NCBI GenBank assembly: GCA_034769895.1
Contig: CM068375.1
Coordinates: 259,005,268 to 259,069,267, forward strand
Length of the DNA: 64,000 nucleotides
Direction of reading: 5' to 3'
DNA from: Magicicada septendecula
Lineage: Eukaryota > Arthropoda > Insecta > Hemiptera > Cicadidae
The notes beneath the pieces are model-generated. The model was not told the origin of the DNA and searched no databases. It saw only the letters and a list, made by a program, of their open reading frames with translations. Positions within the stretch are counted from its first letter, which is position 1; each line of letters begins with the position of its first letter. The translations under genes and the position numbers were made by a program. Shown piece after piece: positions 43,430 through 54,213 of this stretch.

Positions 43430-43850
43430 GTTGGACGCGTTTCGGCGTACGTATTCGCCTTCTTCAGCTTTGATACAGACTGCCATCATTTAGTAATGGT
43501 TGTTGTGTGGAAGGTGTGGTGGGGGTGGTGTGTGGAGGAAGGGGATATCTTTTTCATCCCGTTATTCTGAACACTTAAAAGCTTTAACCAACAACAATAT
43601 ACACTCCGCATTTGCCACACACATACACACAGAAAACCACAGTTACACCAACATAGACACTAATCTTGAAATTTTACATTACTTACCCAAAGGTCGAAAA
43701 ATCAACACAACTGAACAATACGAAATATATAAACACCACACAACCAAACAACATACTTAACGATCAATTACAATATAAATCACATACACTTTTTGACACA
43801 ATTATACAAAAAACAAACATTAAGTTGAATCCCCGCGCCAATCCCCTTGA
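43430..43850 (+). mobile_element. Fragment of a second Penelope-like family
   Basis: The left part has a hammerhead-like core on the minus strand; the right part, in the plus sense, encodes the end of a GIY-YIG protein: SRYSEHLKAL, HIHTENHSY, LEILHYLPKGRKINTTEQYE, then in another frame LNDQLQYKSHTLFDTII. The block KGRKxNTxExxxIY is typical of Penelope endonucleases. The reverse transcriptase is lost, so an inverted terminal repeat is joined straight to the C-terminal part. A frameshift lies near 43750. Confidence 0.78.
43434..43467 (-). ncRNA. Hammerhead-like core in the second Penelope family
   Basis: On the minus strand: CTGAAGA, stem II GGCG/CGCC, GAAA, palindromic CGCG as stem III, then TC. 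Stem I does not pair well, so activity is doubtful. The arrangement equals that of 2185-2226. Confidence 0.55.
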
Positions 43851-43899
43851 TCTGCTGATTAGTGTGAATACACAAGAAATGTACAACTACATGGCAAGA

Positions 43900-45640
43900 C
43901 TGGGAGTTCCATTCAGCAGTGTCACCTCTTGGTCCTTAAAGGTTGGATGGGCAAAGTCTTCTTAATCTTCTGTTGGTTGATTGCAAGCTGTAGAAGTGGC
44001 ATGAGCAGGTTATGATGGTCATAAAGTCATGTGTGGTGTCTTGTACCACGTTCTTGTATGACTTCATGGATATATGGAATACGGAAGTTGTGTGCAAAGT
44101 GTGATTGGATACATACCACAGTGCATCTGCAATAGCTCGTATGATTTTTTATTGGCATCACTGTATGATTGCTATGTTAGATTTAGTAGCACAGCTCCAA
44201 AACTTTATTCCTTAAGTCCATATTGCTTTAAAGGCAGTCTTATAGAGGAGTAGTTTATTGTCTATAGATTTCCTTTAATATTAAATCTAATTGTTTTATT
44301 TTGTGTTTTATGTGTGTTTCGAGGTCTTTAGAGTTTAAATAAAGACCAAGGTATATGATTACTGTTTGTTATGGAATTTCAATGTGGTTGAGATTAACTG
44401 TGAGGCAGTTGCCTCACTGAAATTTCAACATCCTGGTAGTAATAACGTCAATTCCTGGTGCCTTTTTCTGGTTTTGTTTATTGATTTCATTGATTTTTTT
44501 TAAAGTAAATAACTTGACCTATCTGTAAACTTGAATAGATATGGAAAGGTCTTGTTCTGCTTCGAGGTTGTGAATGTTGTGTGTATGGTTGGGTGTTGAG
44601 TAGAGACTTCTGGAAGATACTTCGCAAAGAGACTGGCTTTGTCCTTGCTACTTTTGGTCCATGGTCCTGGAGGAGTTGAGTGTCTATGCTTTGGAGGGGC
44701 AAACAAAGTGGGTTTCTCGCTGAATTTTATGGGCTTCCAGATGGAATTGTCCGATCTAGACAGGTTACCGACATATTGCCCAAAAGAATTGTTCCTAATT
44801 TCTCAGATTTTTAATTATAACTTGTTGCTAAGTTTACTATTTTGTATTAGATGTACATATGTTTGCTGTCAGATTATCTAGCCCTTCTCTTCTCTACCAA
44901 TACTTTCTTGATTTTGTATGGGATACTGTTAGTTGACTTTTGAGAGACAATATATGGAATAGCTAGTTTGGCTATATTATGTAGTAGATAAATTAAATTG
45001 TTAGTTTCCATTTTTATGTCTTCAGCCTGCTGTAATCTTAAGATGAATTTATATTGTCCTGTATTATGTGGTGGTAAGTGTCCCATTTTGTTCTGTAGTT
45101 GTATAATCTAGGAGTAGTTTTCCTGGTTGTAACAGTTGTGCTTATCATTGCTATTATTGGACTGTGTCTGACGACAAATGTAAATTTGAAGAACATCCAT
45201 GTATGTGCAAGAAATTCCATTGGTGACTGAAAAATGTAACAAATCCAGCATTTCATTTGCATCGGCAGGCCGGTAAGTAGATGCACCTGTCGACAAGAAG
45301 TAGTTCATTTCTTGTATAGTCTGAGCTAGTTCTCTGCCTCTAGTGGTTATGAATGTTATGTTCCAGGGTTTGGCAAAATGCTACAAATTGTTTTTTCTTT
45401 TTTTTTTTAAGTTGTGTATGGGTGAACAGAAAACAGTTCTAATAGTAAACTCATACAGAAATATTTTAACTTGTATTGATGTCACTTGTACATGGCTTTC
45501 TTCATATTTATTCTGGTACGTTCTTTGAGATGAAAGACAATTACATACCATTCTTGACTATTTGATATTGTGATTCTACATGTTTCTTGAATAGCCTTGT
45601 TGTGTAGTTGGCATGTTGCATTCAAGGTCAGGCTTTTGAC
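43900..45640 (-). pseudogene. Jockey-clade non-LTR retrotransposon, degraded
   Basis: In minus-strand order: end of the AP-endonuclease domain (QVTSIQVKIF near 45460; FITTRGREL near 45340; STGASTYRPADANEMLDLLH near 45270; SPIIAMISTTV near 45160), linker (SIWKPIKFSEKP near 44740; KDKASLFAKYLPEVS near 44620), start of reverse transcriptase (KKAPGIDVITTRMLKF near 44430), and then directly the region after the polymerase (VIIYLGLYLNSK near 44350; IPYIHEVIQERGTRHH near 44060). The catalytic centre of the polymerase is deleted and there are stops and frame changes throughout. The domain order and motifs fit the Jockey clade. Confidence 0.8.
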
Positions 45641-46084
45641 CTAGTTTCCAGATTGTTCAGCACCTGTAACTATGCATATTGTGCTCACCATGCCGCTCAG
45701 AAAATAGAATATTATTCTGGATTATTCTGCTTCTCTGGTATACATAAGCATCAGTGGTTGGCTTAGAAGTTGAGTTACAATGTTAATAAAGCTTTCCATG
45801 CTTCGCGAGCCTATTGGCACCTATCTCAAAGTTATTCCTCACGTCCACTTTTTTTTATTCCTTTATAGGATTATAAATTTTCCTTAAATAAGTTTCCACT
45901 CAAAAACTTGAAAAATGGAAACATCAACTCTTGTAAGGATCCAAGCTTTTGAGCCATATACTACCACTATTATATAAAAACATACTATACATTATAGAAA
46001 TGTAAGTATGTCATTAATTAATGCTTGATGCCTTTACTTGGTGAAAATCCATTGTAAATTATAGTAAAAAATAAAACCATAAAA
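45641..46084. other. Intron tract between Jockey and Penelope fragments
   Basis: No recognised coding or repeat content. Confidence 0.5.
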
Positions 46085-46128
46085 TAGTTTTAGTGATTTC
46101 CACTCGTCAATTTATTAAAATTATAAAA

Positions 46129-46170
46129 CCATGACAGCTGTTTCGGCAGCACAGTGCCTTCATCAGATGG
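46129..46170 (-). ncRNA. Hammerhead ribozyme, second copy
   Basis: CCAT, CTGATGA, stem II GGCA/TGCC, GAAA, CAGCTG, TC and ATGG are all present on the minus strand. It matches 2185-2226 except for one loop base. Confidence 0.88.
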
Positions 46171-46309
46171 TGTAAGCTGACTAATTTTCGTACAAACAAT
46201 ACAGAATATAAAATATAATACAAGTGCTGTTGTATAGAGAGCGATAGTAATCTCGTGTCAATAAGATTTATACACATTACACAAACATATAACATAACAT
46301 ATACCAAGT

Positions 46310-46585
46310 CTATTTATACAAATTAAGCAGAGGCGAGCTATTTAGATCTAACTGATCATTTAATAATACATTTAAATATTTGTGTTTATTAATTTCAAGG
46401 GTTTCTAATAAATCAAGCTTTGGACCTTTATCAGATAAATGTAAAATTTCAAAATTGTCATTATAACTATGGTCTTTTTCTAACAAGTGATTTGCATAAT
46501 TTGATTTGCCATCATTATATCTAAAACTATAATTGTGACCATACATTCTTTTTTCGAAAGATCTACCTGTCTGTCCGATATACAC
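46310..46585 (-). pseudogene. C-terminal part of the Penelope GIY-YIG endonuclease
   Basis: About 91 codons starting within VYIGQTGR and ending at the normal stop. The catalytic arginine segment (GRSFEKRMYGH) is kept, but the GIY half is missing, so no activity is expected. Confidence 0.88.
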
Positions 46586-46627
46586 TTATGTCATTATGAA
46601 TATGAATACAACTTAAATATGACTTAC

Positions 46628-46758
46628 CTTCTTGTCAGGCATAGCATATACACCTATGATGTCACTAAAATCAACAGATCCAAATCGTCCTTTTGTACCT
46701 TGTAATTTAAGTCCAGTAAACGTTTCCACAATATCCCAGAATGTTATGTGGCTCATAC
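46628..46758 (-). CDS. CFAP44: CFAP44 exon (first recognised), WD40 segment
   Basis: 131 bp with acceptor AG at 46760-46759 and donor GTAAGT at 46627-46622. It encodes HITFWDIVETFTGLKLQGTK then GRFG and DIIGVYAMPDKK. The TFTGLKLQG-x-x-GRFG block is the most diagnostic CFAP44 sequence in the window. Two bases at the start complete a codon begun in an upstream exon that I did not find. The end, in phase 0, joins 42742. Confidence 0.9.
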
Positions 46759-47089
46759 CTTGCAAGATGCAACAAAATAAATACAAAGCAGATAGTTGCT
46801 GCACAATGATTTAATGTTATACCATAATTATGGAAGCTCAATAAAATTCAGATTTTTTAATAACTGTGAAGTTAAGCTCAAAAGATCAGTAACTTAATCT
46901 TCTATATTATGTAACTGTTAATTGTGACTCTCTTCGGATTTATTTGAAATGTAATATGAAATTTAATTGACTATATCTTAAAATCAGACAGTCCCTGACA
47001 ATAGCTGGTTTTCAATAAATGTTCAGCACAATCGTGCTTATTATCTTTCAACACTTATCAGTTCTTCATGACACTTACTTTGGTCTCTC
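46759..47089. other. Intron tract upstream of the first recognised exon
   Basis: AT-rich; no exon or repeat recognised. Confidence 0.5.
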
Positions 47090-47300
47090 ATCTTGAACAG
47101 AACACTTGTTGAATAATTCTCACTGTGAACACTTACTTTTTGGTTATGTTTCCCAGACGTTTTGACATAGTGTTCGTCTTCCTCAGTAGGATTTAAATAC
47201 TGAATGTCTGTACAATGTAACGGTTATGGGTTGTAGGTGTGTGTGGTGGGGGTTGCTGGTGGGAGAGAATTGGCGTTGGGATTTAAAGTTTGTGTTTGAA
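47090..47300 (-). mobile_element. Degenerate Penelope terminal repeat
   Basis: Contains a ribozyme-like core on the minus strand, with CTGAGGA at 47186-47180 and a GAC/GTC stem II, but AAAA in place of GAAA, so it should be inactive. The adjacent GT-rich stretch with TGTGTGGTGGGGGT resembles that beside the fragment at 43430-43550. Confidence 0.45.
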
Positions 47301-48080
47301 TCAGTGTATCGAAAATAGCCCAGTCAAAATAGGTTTTTAGCTAAAAATAATTTCAACAGTTTTGAAACTTGGCACACTTACTTAGAGGTGTCTAGTGATG
47401 AATGACGCAAAAGTCCTGATAAATCGGAAGTGAGCTCTAGCGGCAGTGACGTGAAACATGTCACTTTTTTCGGTTTTTCCTTTTTATCTCGGAAAGTGTT
47501 GGTCCTGGCAAAAATATAGTTGTGTACAAAAATAACACTTATGAAATTTGCTACAAAATTGATCTTACAAATTTTTTTCCTATCTGCAATAGTTTTCTTG
47601 TAAAAGCGCGTCGAATTTCAGGCAAATGTTTCGCCCGCGGCGGGCCATCGCCACGCTAAAATAGTTCAAGCGCATCGTTCACAAATTATTCAATCTCCAA
47701 TAACGTTTGTTGTAACGCAAATATTTACATGAAACAAGTCTCAAATTAAAGAGCAAAGCCTACAGTTTTTGATCTAGTATATTAATGTTCATATAATTTG
47801 TTATTGTTAATTATAATAATATATATATATAAATTTACTAAAATGAACAAAAAACCTTAAATGCAAATATTTATAATAATACTTAATAAAATACTGTTAT
47901 ATTGTATTAATTTGATAAGAACACCTTGTAGTATAAGACCACATTTTTAAAAAAAATTTCAAAGCAACCATTAAAAAAAATGTTACTTTAATTATCCAGA
48001 AATTATAACGTTCCGGGCTACGTTATAAATCCAGGGAACCCGTGATAATTGACGTAGCCAATTATACAGGCTGCCTATGT
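47301..48080. other. Unassigned tract
   Basis: Contains repeat-like sequence of unknown family at 47310-47650, GC-richer than its surroundings, then AT-rich DNA, then a short inverted pair near 48035-48055 (TAATTGACGTAGCCAATTA). It may belong to the element that carries the protein at 49888-51249. Confidence 0.35.
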
Positions 48081-49139
48081 TGTAACAAACTGAAAATCAA
48101 CACAACACTGAGAACAATAATAATTACTCTAATAATAGGACAAAAGGGAAGGTAATTTAACTGATTTATGCACTCACTTCAATATGTAACAAGATGACAT
48201 CTCTTTATTAACAAATGATATATATATATATAGATCCCATTACCTAAAAATTTTCTCATACTGAAATAGTTAAAAGGGGTTTTCTGTCAAACAAATGATC
48301 AAACAGATCATGGATTTTACCTCGGATCCGAGTCTCTTTAAATCTAGCAAAGACGTCTGAAATTTACTTTACTTATCAAGAAGGTTGCATTGTTACATGA
48401 ACACCATTTGAAGAATGGTATTATTTAGTTAAGGGATTAAAACTTATATCTCAAGAGTAATGTTACAACGTATGATTTTAGAAATTACTGGTTACATTTT
48501 CTTAAAACTTAATGCTTAGAGATTGTCTTTTTAAAAGTCTTTGACATGTATGAAAACTTATATTTTAAATGTACATAATTCTCGGTAGACGAGCTACCGA
48601 GTCACCTCTTTGATACGCTTTTTCTGTCCGTGTCCTGGGGCGTGAATCTTCGGTACTCTGTTAGTCGGGGTAGTCATCTGGGTAGTGTTTCCGGTGAAAG
48701 TCCTCTGGGTGTATTAACGAGGAGATGGATGTTATGCTGCGTGAAGTCGGGCTGATCCTCGGCGGTTCTGGTAAGTGTTGTTTGGGTGGTAGTCGTCCCT
48801 ATCTGCAGTTGAGCACGTCACATATTTACTGGCACCGTAGTACTGGAGTTTGCATCTTCATTTTACATTAATATGTGAATTACATTACTCGAACAATATT
48901 CGAGAGTTCGTTTTTTTAATTAACTTGAGACATCACCTTATATACTAATTCTTTTTACATTATCACACTTTATAACAAATTCCTCACTACATCTTCAATA
49001 TATAAATAGCTCTCCACGCTTTTAATGGAAGCTAACACTCAATTAAAAATCAAAAAGAATAACAAAACATTTTATGAAGAGCCCTCGCTTGGAGGTGTTT
49101 ACAGTCTGAAAGCCGCATCGTTACTCTTGCATTGTTACA
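48081..49139. repeat. Possible solo LTR of unknown family
   Basis: Bounded by GTTGTAACA (48079) and TGTTACAAC (49141), a perfect 9-bp inverted pair. The interior contains a GC-richer tract (48590-48820) like an LTR R/U5 region. There is no target duplication that I can see, so the call is tentative. Confidence 0.35.
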
Positions 49140-49141
49140 AC

Positions 49142-49887
49142 AGGTAGATTGTAACGACGCGGAGTGAGTACTCCGCCATAATATAGTTCCAACTCTTTAT
49201 TAATAATACATTCTTATAGTATGACAAAATAAACTATCTAGACTTATCTTGTTTACAGGGATTATTATTACTACTACTTGTAACTTTAAATTATTAATTA
49301 TTTACATTACGATTTACAGATATTTCTAATTTACTGCCGGTTCGGTATGCACGTTGTGTCCGGAATAGACAGGTCAACGCATGATAAATTACTAAAGGGT
49401 TAACTGTATTATTCTTAACTTTTACATTCAGATTTTAATTACTTATTTAGTTAGATTTCCTTAATTTAATTTTCATTACTATTATGAGTTAGTTCAGGGG
49501 TATTTGGTTTAATCGTGCGATTTAAAGTACTTACTTACTTTTCGTTTTTTTTTATATTTTTATTATTAATTTTTATTTATTTATTTATCATTTAAATCGT
49601 CACAAAATTTATGCACTTATAAAAATTTTTTAAAGTTCAAACTTAAAATGCGTGTATCTTGGCTAATTTTCAAGATATCAGTATTAAAGAAAAATCGATT
49701 TAAAGCTTATTTAATGTACTTTAAGGATGTAAAAATTATTTTTTATTAATACATCGTAGTTTTATTACACTTATTTATTTGTAAAGCGGGCCCCAAAAGT
49801 TATCTTTTTTAAATGTTTTATTAATAACTTTTTCATGCATTAGTTTTATAAGTTTAAATTTTAGGATTAACTATTAAAGACTGTATA
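49142..49887. other. Unassigned AT-rich tract
   Basis: Starts with TTGTAACGACGCGGAG, like the start of another gypsy-type LTR, but I found no matching end. A GTTCAAACTTAAAATGCG to GCGGGCCCC stretch (49635-49795) looks like the 3' untranslated region of the following minus-strand gene. Confidence 0.4.
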
Positions 49888-50922
49888 CTATCGAGATATA
49901 GTAACATCAGGTGTCGCTGGGTAGGCTTCATCTGGAAGCAGTAAATCCAAATCTTCTTGGTCTTCTTCCTCATCAATTATGTTCTGTGTGGCATTCAAGC
50001 ATTCGTCATGGCAAGAATGGCAGATGTTCGTACACCATAGTGCAGCTTTTCTACACCCACACCTGGGTCCACATCCAGTTTTGCATTTACAAAAAATGAG
50101 ATTTAAGATCTCGTCAGGTGCGAACAGGTCTTCGGTTGTGACGGGAATGAGCCGATTATTTTCCTGCTTCCACCCCCAGCTTTCAGGTGATAATTGGTTT
50201 CCCATCCAAAATTGTACTTGGTGGTATACTCGATAGGAATGTTGTTTTGCTGCTCCTTCCGTTGGCGGTAGTGCAGCAATGTCCGGTTTGACATTAGACA
50301 CTGCTTGCGTGAACAAGTGATACCGATACAAGTTGAGGGATGTCTGTTTAGCAGGTGCTCCATACAATTTTAGAAACATTCTGTTCCCTGCCTCTGCTAC
50401 AGCCTCATGAGAAGAGCTTGGACTGTTGAAAACCTCAGCAATACCTTGCAACTCTGCAGGATGTTTTCTGAACAAATAGACAGACTTGATTTTACCTTTT
50501 CTGTATGATGCCGAAGTGGTGTCACCTCCACTAAATACATGCAAGAAGAGAATGCTATTTGTCAGCCCCTCACTTTGCAAATCGTTGCTTGAATAAACTT
50601 TTCTTTCAACGTTGCCATGGCTTGGCTTGATTATCAGTATTTGTCGTTCGGGCGGGGTTAAAGCCATAAGTAGAACCATGAGATCAATATCTTCATCGAT
50701 TATTGCAACGTTGGCATTTTCCTCAGATTTTTCTATAGCAGTTTTAATAATTAATGTATCAGCATCGTTTGCCTTATTCACAATTTTATCTTTCATGCCC
50801 AGACTTCGAACATAGTATACTGTTTTTCGTCTTTCAACGGGCTTCTTCAATTCCTTTTTCAAGAAATTGTCATCTATGACCTCAGTACAAAAAAAAACAT
50901 TTTGTTTTGAAGTCAAACGCAA
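49888..50922 (-). pseudogene. PIN-like domain plus CXC domain protein, main part
   Basis: About 344 codons. The first part has a FFC-type zinc residue pair (QNVFFCTEV). A PIN/FEN-like nuclease fold is suggested by VAIIDEDIDLMVLLMAL, then LFLHVFSGGDTTSASYRKGK, where family members usually have GCDT; acidic residues are conserved. A cysteine-rich CXC (tesmin/TSO1-like) domain follows: CKCKTGCGPRCGCRKAALWC, then CHSCHDEC. The tail is acidic. Such proteins are repeated and uncharacterised in insects and cnidarians, and I think they are spread by transposons. It is in frame with 50938-51249, separated by one TAA. A central segment normally found in the family seems to be missing. Confidence 0.65.
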
Positions 50923-50937
50923 GTAATGCTGACCGTT

Positions 50938-51249
50938 TTAGGGCACAGGTACGTCGGAATGCGATGTGGATGCCTCTGCGGCTTGCTCCTCACGCTTTCT
51001 TTTCAGATAAGCTTGTATGGTGTCCGCTCTTGTGTAATTTTTTCTGCACGAAGTATGTACTTTTACACTTGAAAGATGACTTATTTGAGAGCCCTTGTTG
51101 TCATTTCTCGCCTGGCTAGCAGCTAACAAAGAATCAATGCCCTTTTTACCCACCACTGTTACACCTATCCCAGAAGATTCAAGGATCTCTTCACAAATGA
51201 AACACTTGTCAGTCATTGTAGAACCTGTAGAAAGAAAAAACAAAAACAA
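50938..51249 (-). pseudogene. N-terminal zinc motif of the PIN-like/CXC protein
   Basis: Contains CFICEEIL, then IDSLLAASQARND and VHTSCRKNYTR, a paired C-x2-C and H-x3-C motif that opens this family. The likely start is the second methionine (MTDKCFICEE, about 51213). The frame stops at TAA 50940-50938, but the same frame resumes into 50922-49888, so this is one gene with a nonsense codon and an internal loss. Confidence 0.65.
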
Positions 51250-51885
51250 AATAATTTAAAAAACTGAAAGAAAAACAAATAATATACATTTCATTATTTT
51301 CGTGAATGAAATTTCTATTTCTAACATTTGGAAGATAATAGATTTGTCCCATGCTTTAGCACTACACTGTAAAAATGCTTCATTAATTCGTTAGTGAAGC
51401 AATTAGTCAAATATGTAAATGAAAAATTATAAACATGGTTAATGAAGATTTTTCATAAAATATTCTTAATTTATATTATATATAGGAAAAGTAAAAGTAA
51501 GTGAAGAAATAGGAATATCAAGTGATACTATTGATCCTGTCAATGAATATGTTCAAATTTTAAATGAAGTCACTGGAGAAATGGAAAGAGTATTATACTT
51601 AATACAATATTATATTATACTTAATATTATACATATTACACTTAATTCAATATTATATTATTGATCCTGATAATTAAACTTAATTATAAAATTAACTAAA
51701 TTTTGTTTGGCAATAATATGATGCCCATCCAAGACTTTTTCTTTACAATTTTTATTCAAATATTGCGCAAATTATAAATAGATAATTATTTACAAGATAA
51801 TTTCCATGAACTAAAAAGAGAATATCTCTGGACATTTATTTATTTATGTGTGTGAAAAATCGTTGTTATGGTTTAGTCACATGTA
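51250..51885. other. Unassigned tract left of a pogo-type end
   Basis: AT-rich. A plus-strand open stretch at about 51482-51620 reads like protein for some 40 codons (for example SEEIGISSDTIDPVNEYVQI) but has no recognised relative. Confidence 0.4.
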
Positions 51886-52081
51886 CAGTAGAACCTCATT
51901 ATAACGGACTAATTGGGGCTAAAGGTTGTCTGTTGTAATGAAAGTCCGTTATATAACAAATAAGTCTTGTTAGGTCGTATTTACATCAATAAAACTCGGT
52001 ACGTTAGTATAAAACATGTTTATTTTTACTTGACATCATTTTACATAGCATACATGACAAATGAGATCATACTGTTCATAT
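51886..52081. mobile_element. End of a third Tigger/pogo-type element
   Basis: Begins CAGTAGAACCTCATTATAACG after a TA (51884-51885), with an inverted TCCGTTATA-type repeat inside. It is cut off at 52082 by the gypsy LTR. The other end is not in the window. Confidence 0.75.
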
Positions 52082-54140
52082 TGTAACGTAACGCTTAGAG
52101 TCCGAGGTTTCCGCCTCTCCAAGAGTGTATTGCAATTACGGGTTTAGTTAATCGAGCCCCACTGTTGTAAGCGCCAATCTATAACGTACCCCCCTACGAG
52201 GTGTTAGCTAACCGTCCCTCTTATTCTAGCGTGTAGCCACTTTTGAATTATAATGACCGAAGTTTAAAAAATAAAGTAGTTTGTAATGTTACTCAATCTA
52301 AGCAGAAATCGAGAGTGTGTGATTTGGGTCAAGTAGGGAAGTTGTTCAGCCTTATGTTGAAGACAGAGTAAGTACCGATTGTTTACACTCGGTTTAGACG
52401 ATTTCTGAAATTTTTTCAAAATGTTCGCCGTGATTTAAATCAGCTGATTGTGAGACGAGTCTCCACGCATAGTTCAACCAGACTACACTATGGCAAAATA
52501 TGACCCGATGGATCGATCTCTTCTATTTTGTGCTGAAATCTATTACAACTACCCACTACAAAAAATATAACACATTTTTATTATTCAATATCATTTTTCA
52601 ATAATATTTATTATTTATATTATTGGTTTTTTTCCTGCCGCCAAAATACAAATATCACAATCGATCTTTACTTAATTAAAACATAATATCGACTTCCTCG
52701 AGTAAACATGGAATTGTCAAAAGAAAAAAACATATATGGTTTTGTTTACCAAATTTTATACCATTTTTAAAACATCAATCAATATATAATTCTTTTATTT
52801 CCCCAGGGTTAAGGGTAAGTTCTTTTTGTTATGAGATGGTCAGAAATGGATAATTCTACTACGCTTTACAAATACCGAAAAATATTAAAAAATTTTGTTT
52901 ATTTTCGTTTAGTACGTAGTTCCCGAAATGTCCGTAAGAGAGCAGCGTGCGTTTGTTTTCGTTAGAACATGTGATTAATTTTTTCTAGTTTTTTGTTCTA
53001 TACAACCATTCGGAATGAGTTTTCTTCGTTAACAATTAAACGAAATGTTTATATTACCTCTCTTCTTATAGTTCTTACTGGAATGAAGCCTTTTCTCTAG
53101 TGATGTCTGTCTTGGGTTGTAATTTCATTACCGTCTGGCCAATATTATATCGTCAACTTGAAACATAGCGAAACTAGGCCGGATCATCAAAATGGTTTTC
53201 TTTCACTGTTTATTATGGAGTATAACAATTTAAGTTTGATATAGAAGGTAGGATTATTTAATGTTCATACTGTTGTTTAATTTTATACCAATTTTGCACT
53301 TCTATAAGGTTTCTAAAAGGATATTTCAATAAAATTGTGGTCCCATCATTTTTGTCAACTCTCCAGGTTTAATTTATAAATTCGATTAACAATACTTGTT
53401 ATTTTCGTCACTCTTAGTAACCCATAATTTTTATATATCTTTTTATTGGTTCTGCTATTTACTTTTTAGTATATAGGCAGTTTGTAATTATTATAAATTT
53501 ATATTTTATTTACAGAAAAATAATTCTTTTTAATTTCAGTTTCTTTCCCAATTTGGTTTACATAATAGGTTTCTGTTCATTTTCTTATAACCTTGGATAT
53601 AAGTTTTTAATAGTTTTATTATCTTTAAATGAATTTATATATTATTTATTAGTCTCTCATAGTATTCCTACACTGTACTACTTCCTTCTGCCATTTCCCT
53701 CATATAGTATTATTTTAATGTTTTATTATCATTTGATATTTAAATCTTTTATGTTTGTTTTAAAACGAACCCTGGGTTATCTTATACTATAACACAAATA
53801 TTTGCAAAAATATAAAATTAACTTAGGTATTAAACTTGGTTGTCTACACAATATAAATATTACAATAAATTAACAAAATACAGAATCAGTTAGTAGCATT
53901 ATAGTCTACTATCATAGTTTATAATTCCCATACTTACAGCACAATTCTGTAAGAAGTTCCTTCACTTTCACTTTTTACCTCCATGGGTACACTATAACTC
54001 ACTTGTAACTGTATATCACTCGAATTGTTTACAATGTTTAGTGATACAATTTAATTTTGAGCTAGTTATAGGTTACCCATTTCTGACCTTTATGTTATTA
54101 CATGAGTTAATTTATTGGGACCGGGTTATGTACCGTTACA
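52082..54140 (-). repeat. Gypsy LTR, left copy
   Basis: 2059 bp, starting TGTAACGTAACGC and ending GTACCGTTACA. It has about 13 differences (0.6 percent) from 61521-63579. Neither the short frame at 53553-53792 nor its twin looks like a gene. Confidence 0.95.
52171..52190 (-). other. Echo of the primer-site/LTR junction within the LTR
   Basis: GCGCCAATCTATAACGTACC within the LTR copies the real junction GCGCCAATCTGTAACGTAAC at 61511-61530 with few changes. The 89 bases before it look like a former leader now captured as LTR. The same echo is in the right LTR at about 61610-61629. Confidence 0.75.
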
Positions 54141-54156
54141 TAAAGCCCCCCCACTA
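54141..54156 (-). other. Polypurine tract of the gypsy element
   Basis: On the minus strand CTAGTGGGGGGGCTTTA precedes the LTR start. A second identical copy lies at 63580-63595. Confidence 0.8.
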
Positions 54157-54213
54157 GAACAAATTTATTTTGGTTTTACTCATTTATCAAAATAAATTGT
54201 TGATTGTTTCAAT

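Larger units (their letters stand above)
46085..46585 (-). mobile_element. 5'-truncated Penelope-like element, minus strand
   Basis: A second copy of the family at 1-2280. It keeps the last 90 codons of the endonuclease, the terminal repeat and the hammerhead. It breaks off inside the GIY-YIG motif at 46585. Protein identity to the first copy is very high (one visible change, FKILH to FEILH). Confidence 0.88.
42743..46627 (-). other. CFAP44: CFAP44 intron, about 3.9 kb
   Basis: Donor GTAAGT at 46627-46622 and acceptor AG at 42744-42743. It is filled mainly by two Penelope fragments and a Jockey fragment. The stretch 42743-43429 is AT-rich with no recognised content. Confidence 0.82.

Noticed and set aside
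51482..51620. Protein-like plus-strand stretch (SEEIGISSDTIDPVNEYVQI)
   Set aside because: Short, without start, relative or clear donor site; AT-rich DNA gives such stretches by chance. Kept only as a remark.
53553..53792. 79-codon frame repeated at 62992-63231
   Set aside because: It is duplicated only because it lies in the two LTRs. The content is hydrophobic and AT-driven, without known motifs.
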